Source: Lacibacter sp. H407
GTDB taxonomy: Bacteria > Bacteroidota > Bacteroidia > Chitinophagales > Chitinophagaceae
Assembly (NCBI RefSeq): GCF_037892605.1
Contig: NZ_JBBKTU010000001.1
Coordinates: forward strand, 1,674,001 to 1,738,000
Length of the DNA: 64,000 bases
Direction: 5' to 3'
The position numbers and the translations under genes are program-made. A model generated the notes under the pieces. That model had not been told where the DNA came from and made no database searches. It saw nothing but the letters and a program-made list of their open reading frames with translations. This document shows, piece after piece, positions 59,760 to 64,000 of the stretch; position 1 is the first letter of the stretch, and the number at the start of each line of letters is the position of its first letter.

Positions 59760-60030
59760 GATAAAAAGGTTTAATGATGAATCGTTTGATGACTGTAAAA
59801 TTATTACTGTGCAAAACTGAAAAAACAGGAAGTAGACAAGCCACATCAATGCGACGGCAGATTTCATTTTCTAATCGACGAAAGCAGTTGAGCGTTTTTT
59901 GGCATTGTTTGCTTGCTGAACTGAACGTTCATCTATTTATTGACTGTTTATGGTCAAATTTCCAATGAATGATACAGATTGGACAGCACACTTACTTGAG
60001 TCATATTTTAAGAATTGCAATAGAATTTAC

Positions 60031-60060
60031 TTGCGATATCTAAATCGAATATTATGTTTG
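60031..60060 (+). promoter_or_regulatory. pckG promoter
   Basis: TTG (60031-60033), 19 bases, perfect -7 TATGTTTG (60053-60060). The ATG at 60054 lies inside it, so translation must start later. Confidence 0.75.
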
Positions 60061-60083
60061 TCGCATCAAAACCCCGCAAAAAA

Positions 60084-61913
60084 ATGATTGCTCCTAACAA
60101 AACAGAATTAAAAGAGTGGGTTCATAGAATGGAAGAACATTTCCAGCCCGCCAATGTACACTGGTGCACAGGTTCACAGGAAGAATATGATGAGCTTTGT
60201 CAACAATTAGTTGATAAAGGAACCTTCATTAAACTGAATCCCGAAAAGCGACCGAACAGCTTTGCCTGCTTCAGTGATCCAAGCGATGTGGCCCGTGTGG
60301 AAGACCGCACGTTTATTTGTAGTACACGGAAACAGGATGCTGGTCCCACGAATAACTGGATGGAACCATCCGAAATGAAACATATCCTCGAAGACATTAC
60401 GAAAGGAAGTATGCACGGCCGAACCATGTATGTGATCCCGTTTTGTATGGGCCCCGTTGGTTCATCGCTTTCCCGTTATGGTGTGCAGATAACCGATAGT
60501 GAATATGTAGTGGTGAACATGCGCATTATGACACGCATGGGTGATGACGTGCTGAAACATATCAATGGTGAATGGGTGAAATGTATGCATACACTTGGTG
60601 CGCCATTGCAGGAGGGAGAACAGGATGTAAAATGGCCCTGCAATCCAACTGTAAAATATATTTCACATTTTCCTGAAGAGCGTTTGATCATTTCATATGG
60701 CAGTGGTTATGGTGGCAATGCATTGCTTGGAAAAAAATGTTTTGCCTTGCGTATTGCAACGGTGATGGGTCGAGACCAGGGATGGCTTGCCGAACACATG
60801 TTGCTGATGGGTGTAGAAAATCCACAGAAAGAAAAAACATATATCGCTGCTGCTTTTCCAAGTGCTTGCGGTAAAACAAATTTTGCCATGATGATCCCGC
60901 CGAAAGAATTGGATGGCTGGAAGATCACAACCGTTGGTGATGATATTGCATGGATTCACAAAGGTGAAGATGGAAAATTATATGCTATCAATCCGGAAGC
61001 AGGTTATTTTGGAGTGGCACCGGGCACTAATGAAAAAACAAATCCCAATGCCATGGCCAGCATTAAGGCCAACACCATTTTTACAAATGTTGCTGTTACA
61101 AAAGATGGTGATATTTGGTGGGAAGGGATGACGAAAGAAGTACCCGATGGCTTGACTGACTGGCATGGAAAACCATACGATAAAAACAGTGGAAAGCCAG
61201 CAGCACATCCGAATGCTCGGTTTACTGCACCATCCAATCAAAACCCGGCAATTGATTCCGAATGGAATAATCCAAACGGAGTAATTGTTTCAGCTTTTGT
61301 ATTTGGTGGAAGAAGAAGCACTGCTGTTCCATTGGTCTATCAATCGTTCAACTGGAATTTTGGTGTCTACCTCGCTGCAACAATGGGTAGTGAAATGACG
61401 GCCGCTGCATTTGGCGAGTTAGGAAAAGTAAGAAGAGATCCGTTTGCGATGTTACCATTCCTTGGTTATCATATGGGCGATTATTTCAACCATTGGTTAC
61501 AGTTTGGTCGTGACCTTCCCAACGCACCTCGCATTTTTGGTGTGAACTGGTTTCGCAAAAATGAGAAAGGAGAATTTATGTGGCCCGGCTTTGGTGAAAA
61601 CATGCGTGTGCTGAAATGGATCGTTGAACGATGCAGCGGAAAAGCAAGTGCTGTTGAATGCCCCATTGGATGGCGGCCACGTTACCGTGACCTTGATTGG
61701 AACGGTTTGGGATTTGATCAATTTAAACGTGAAGAATTTCATGAACTGCAGCGGATTGATTCTGAATTATGGAAACAGGAGTTGCTGGGACATGAAGAAC
61801 TCTTTGAAAAACTATATGATCGTTTACCGAAAGAGTTTTTATTCATGCGGCAGTTATTGTTGAGCGCTTTGTGGCGTTCGCCCAATGAAATGCTGGCACC
61901 GGAACAGCATTAA
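60084..61913 (+). CDS. pckG: Phosphoenolpyruvate carboxykinase (GTP)
   Basis: A 609-residue GTP-dependent PEPCK, which turns oxaloacetate and GTP into PEP, GDP and CO2 for gluconeogenesis. The P-loop [14 protein letters not shown] is at about residues 257-270. The active-site Cys is part of it, and [18 protein letters not shown] near 410 and [15 protein letters not shown] near 205 are further family signatures. The ATG at 60084 is chosen because the promoter's -7 element covers the ATG at 60054. The predicted leader is about 20 bases. Confidence 0.96.
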   Translation: MIAPNKTELKEWVHRMEEHFQPANVHWCTGSQEEYDELCQQLVDKGTFIKLNPEKRPNSFACFSDPSDVARVEDRTFICSTRKQDAGPTNNWMEPSEMKHILEDITKGSMHGRTMYVIPFCMGPVGSSLSRYGVQITDSEYVVVNMRIMTRMGDDVLKHINGEWVKCMHTLGAPLQEGEQDVKWPCNPTVKYISHFPEERLIISYGSGYGGNALLGKKCFALRIATVMGRDQGWLAEHMLLMGVENPQKEKTYIAAAFPSACGKTNFAMMIPPKELDGWKITTVGDDIAWIHKGEDGKLYAINPEAGYFGVAPGTNEKTNPNAMASIKANTIFTNVAVTKDGDIWWEGMTKEVPDGLTDWHGKPYDKNSGKPAAHPNARFTAPSNQNPAIDSEWNNPNGVIVSAFVFGGRRSTAVPLVYQSFNWNFGVYLAATMGSEMTAAAFGELGKVRRDPFAMLPFLGYHMGDYFNHWLQFGRDLPNAPRIFGVNWFRKNEKGEFMWPGFGENMRVLKWIVERCSGKASAVECPIGWRPRYRDLDWNGLGFDQFKREEFHELQRIDSELWKQELLGHEELFEKLYDRLPKEFLFMRQLLLSALWRSPNEMLAPEQH

Positions 61914-61917
61914 TAAT

Positions 61918-61944
61918 AAAGAGCCACTCAACGAGTGGCTCTTT
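61918..61944. terminator. Bidirectional terminator between pckG and the TonB receptor
   Basis: Perfect 12-base stem AAAGAGCCACTC/GAGTGGCTCTTT with an AAC loop and A/T-rich flanks on both sides. Confidence 0.88.
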
Positions 61945-61979
61945 ATTTAAAGTATGATGAAGCATAATGCTGAATGCAT

Positions 61980-64000
61980 CTACAGGTTGAATTTCAAACC
62001 TCCGTTAATTACAAAACCATCCAGTGGTGCATACACATCACGGAAAACGGGATTGTTGATGGAACCGGTGTAAATACTGTCGAAACGTGTTTGTCTTGTA
62101 TCAAGAAAATTTTCAAAGTTGATATAGATTGAAAATTTCTCCCACAAACGTTCCACCATAAAACCGGTGATCCAATAAGCTCTGCCGGTGCTTCCGTCGG
62201 TCAATTGTTGTTTATCGAAATAGTAAGCTTCCAAACCGGCTTTCCATTTTTCTTCTACTTCATACATCAATACGGCATTAATGCGGTTACGTGCAGTAAG
62301 TGGATTTACACGTTTGTTATTGCCTTCATGTATTTCAGTATCTGTAAACGTGTAACCAAGAAAGAGTTTAAAATCTTTATAACCCAATTTGATGTTTGTT
62401 TCAATACCTCTTGTATCAATATGGCCGCTGCTGTTTACAAATACATAATTGAAACCACTGGTGCCGGTAAGTAATAATGGATCGTTGATGCGTGTATAAA
62501 AGAATAGTTGGTTGATGTTGAAACTGATCTCATCAAACAATTTTGTTTTGTAGTTAACATCTGCATTAAAACCATAGCTTCTTTCCAGTTTATTGTTGTC
62601 GCTGATTGGCAGCACCTGTCTGTATTGGATCCGTTCACTCTCTTCTGTAAAGATCGTTGGCGCTTTATAACCCATACCGCCACCAATACGTGAAGTGAAC
62701 GATTCGGATGGTTTTAGTAAAACAGCTACACGTGGTAAAAAGGCAAAGCCATAGTTTGTTACATAATCGCCACGTACACCACTTTCAATATGCAGCCATT
62801 CGTTTGCCTTGAACGTGTTTTGTACAAATGCGCCAACGGTGTTTTGTTGAAAGTTGCGTGCCGGAAAATTGCTGTAAGGACGTTCTTCAAAATTTTCGTT
62901 CCATAGATTCATTCCCGCTACCCATTCAGCTATTTCTCCACGACGGGAATAACTGGCTTCCGTAAAACTGTTCAACTGCCGGCCTTCAAACACATAACCC
63001 GGCGAACTGAGTTGTCTGTTAAAATAACTTACACTTTGTTTAACGTTGAAATGACTGTGTTCGCCAAAATCGTGATCGATCGATAGCTGCGACGACAACC
63101 GTTCTGATTTATTTTTTTCAAAGTATCCTGAGCTTGTATTTTCCTTGATATAATCCATATTGCCACCTAACCGGTTTTCAATGCCGGCATTGATGCGCCA
63201 AACAATGGTCGTTTTATCAGATGGATAGAAAAACAAACTAGGATTAACCGTATAGCGTTGAAATTCGGGAATAGCTGATAGATTAATATCTGCCGGATCA
63301 TAGGCCACGTTACTGTTGCGTGATGTAAAAATGGTGAGCCCGAATTTCCTGAAGCGCTGACCATAAAACATGTTTACATCCAACCCTAAGGCATTTGTGC
63401 CATTGAGATGAAACTTCAACTCACGGTCAGCAGTAGGTGTTTTTGAGATCAGGTTCACCAAACCTGCAATGGCACCACCACCATACAATGTGGAGGCAGC
63501 GCCTTTGATCACTTCCACCTGTTTCAGATCAAGCGGCGGAATTTGTAACAAACCCAATCCGCTGGCAGCTCCGTTAAATAAGGGAAATCCATCTTTCAAC
63601 AGTTGCGTGTAGCGTCCATCCAAACCCTGTATGCGAATAGATGCATTGGCTGATGTGGCAGATGTTTGTTGTGTTTGTATACCTGTGCTTTCATTGAGCA
63701 GCATACGAATGTCGCCCGGTTTCATATTCGCTTTTTCATCCAGCTCTTCACCGGCAATAAACTCTACCCTGGTAGGAATGTTTTGAAAGGTTCTTGTGCT
63801 GCGTGTAGAGGTGATGATGATCTCTTCTTCTTCCCCTTCTTCAGCTTCGAGCAAAATGCTGAGCGGCCCGCTCGTTGGTATTGTTACGTTTGCCTTTGTT
63901 GTTTCATAACCAACATACGATACTTCAACTGTATAATCTCCTTGTGCCAAATTACTGAAGGTGGCTGTACCGGTGCTGTCGGTAACAGTTGATTGTTTTG
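61980..64000 (-). CDS. TonB-dependent outer-membrane receptor (5-prime end beyond window)
   Basis: The frame stays open to the window edge, so at least the signal peptide is missing. Reading in from the edge, the visible N terminus is the end of a carboxypeptidase-like regulatory domain (TATFSNLAQGDYTVEVSYVGYET). It is followed by a Glu-rich linker, a plug domain (IPTRVEFIAGEELDEKANMKPGDIRMLLNESTGI, IRIQGLDGRYTQLLKDGFPLFNG, VIKGAASTLYGGGAIAGLVNLISK) and a 22-stranded barrel ending FVINGGLKFNL. It imports a ligand, perhaps an iron chelate or vitamin, using TonB energy. No SusD follows, which argues against glycan import. Confidence 0.93.
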   Translation of the reverse strand, partial: KQSTVTDSTGTATFSNLAQGDYTVEVSYVGYETTKANVTIPTSGPLSILLEAEEGEEEEIIITSTRSTRTFQNIPTRVEFIAGEELDEKANMKPGDIRMLLNESTGIQTQQTSATSANASIRIQGLDGRYTQLLKDGFPLFNGAASGLGLLQIPPLDLKQVEVIKGAASTLYGGGAIAGLVNLISKTPTADRELKFHLNGTNALGLDVNMFYGQRFRKFGLTIFTSRNSNVAYDPADINLSAIPEFQRYTVNPSLFFYPSDKTTIVWRINAGIENRLGGNMDYIKENTSSGYFEKNKSERLSSQLSIDHDFGEHSHFNVKQSVSYFNRQLSSPGYVFEGRQLNSFTEASYSRRGEIAEWVAGMNLWNENFEERPYSNFPARNFQQNTVGAFVQNTFKANEWLHIESGVRGDYVTNYGFAFLPRVAVLLKPSESFTSRIGGGMGYKAPTIFTEESERIQYRQVLPISDNNKLERSYGFNADVNYKTKLFDEISFNINQLFFYTRINDPLLLTGTSGFNYVFVNSSGHIDTRGIETNIKLGYKDFKLFLGYTFTDTEIHEGNNKRVNPLTARNRINAVLMYEVEEKWKAGLEAYYFDKQQLTDGSTGRAYWITGFMVERLWEKFSIYINFENFLDTRQTRFDSIYTGSINNPVFRDVYAPLDGFVINGGLKFNL

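Noticed and set aside
61980-64000. SusC/SusD-type glycan uptake locus
   Set aside because: The receptor is shorter than typical SusC, no SusD-like lipoprotein follows it, and pckG converges directly behind it.

Overview
The window looks like chromosomal DNA of a Bacteroidota bacterium, most likely from the Chitinophagaceae. This is inferred from family content and promoter style; I could not search a database. Many upstream regions carry the Bacteroidota -7 element TAnnTTTG, often with a TTTG or TTG about 17-21 bases upstream, and most genes lack a strong Shine-Dalgarno. The gene families fit as well: DUF4834-like protein, DUF5117/DUF4953 metalloprotease, PD40 propellers, TonB receptor with carboxypeptidase-like regulatory domain, GTP-type PEP carboxykinase, MarR/pirin/YceI/OsmC cluster. 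I see no insertion sequence, phage or CRISPR array; this is mostly core chromosome plus small accessory runs.

Layout. 0-7.2 kb: end of a MarR-like gene, a GHL10 glycosidase, a lipoprotein with an unnamed C-terminal domain, a LOG-type phosphoribohydrolase, a glycosyltransferase, two small orphans, and kdsD-manC (sugar precursors for surface polysaccharide). 7.4-14.4 kb: recQ broken by one base, tRNA-Phe, an arginyltransferase-like gene and a large metzincin-like protease. 14.5-24.1 kb: two runs of small genes (DinB, SRPBCC, VOC, DUF6265, DUF1801, YciI, ankyrin, PD40, rhodanese), separated by about 0.6 kb of degenerate repeats. 24.2-30.6 kb: a giant BNR/sortilin-like protein, tRNA-Asn, Rieske-hflX, an outer-membrane protein, a CAT-anticodon tRNA. 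30.7-38.1 kb: HAD hydrolase, DUF4834-like protein, rimP-nusA-infB and a SurA-like isomerase.

38.1-42.5 kb is the most coherent accessory unit: a MarR regulator followed by three pirins, YceI, OsmC and an FMN reductase. A near-identical palindromic operator sits before marR and again before the first pirin, so this looks like an autoregulated electrophile/peroxide/quinone response operon. 42.6-64 kb: amidophosphoribosyltransferase-like gene, SixA, a pair of amidohydrolases, a multi-PAS kinase with NarL-type regulator, an asparaginase domain, M20 amidohydrolase, acyltransferase, a LytS/LytT pair with a textbook LytTR direct repeat upstream, pckG and an incomplete TonB receptor.

The most unusual non-coding signals are: 7-base periodic, stop-codon-rich tails behind several genes; an 87-bp hairpin element at 44.6 kb; a long imperfect inverted repeat at 13.9 kb; and several promoters whose -7 element ends about 4 bases before the start codon, predicting leaderless or almost leaderless messages.
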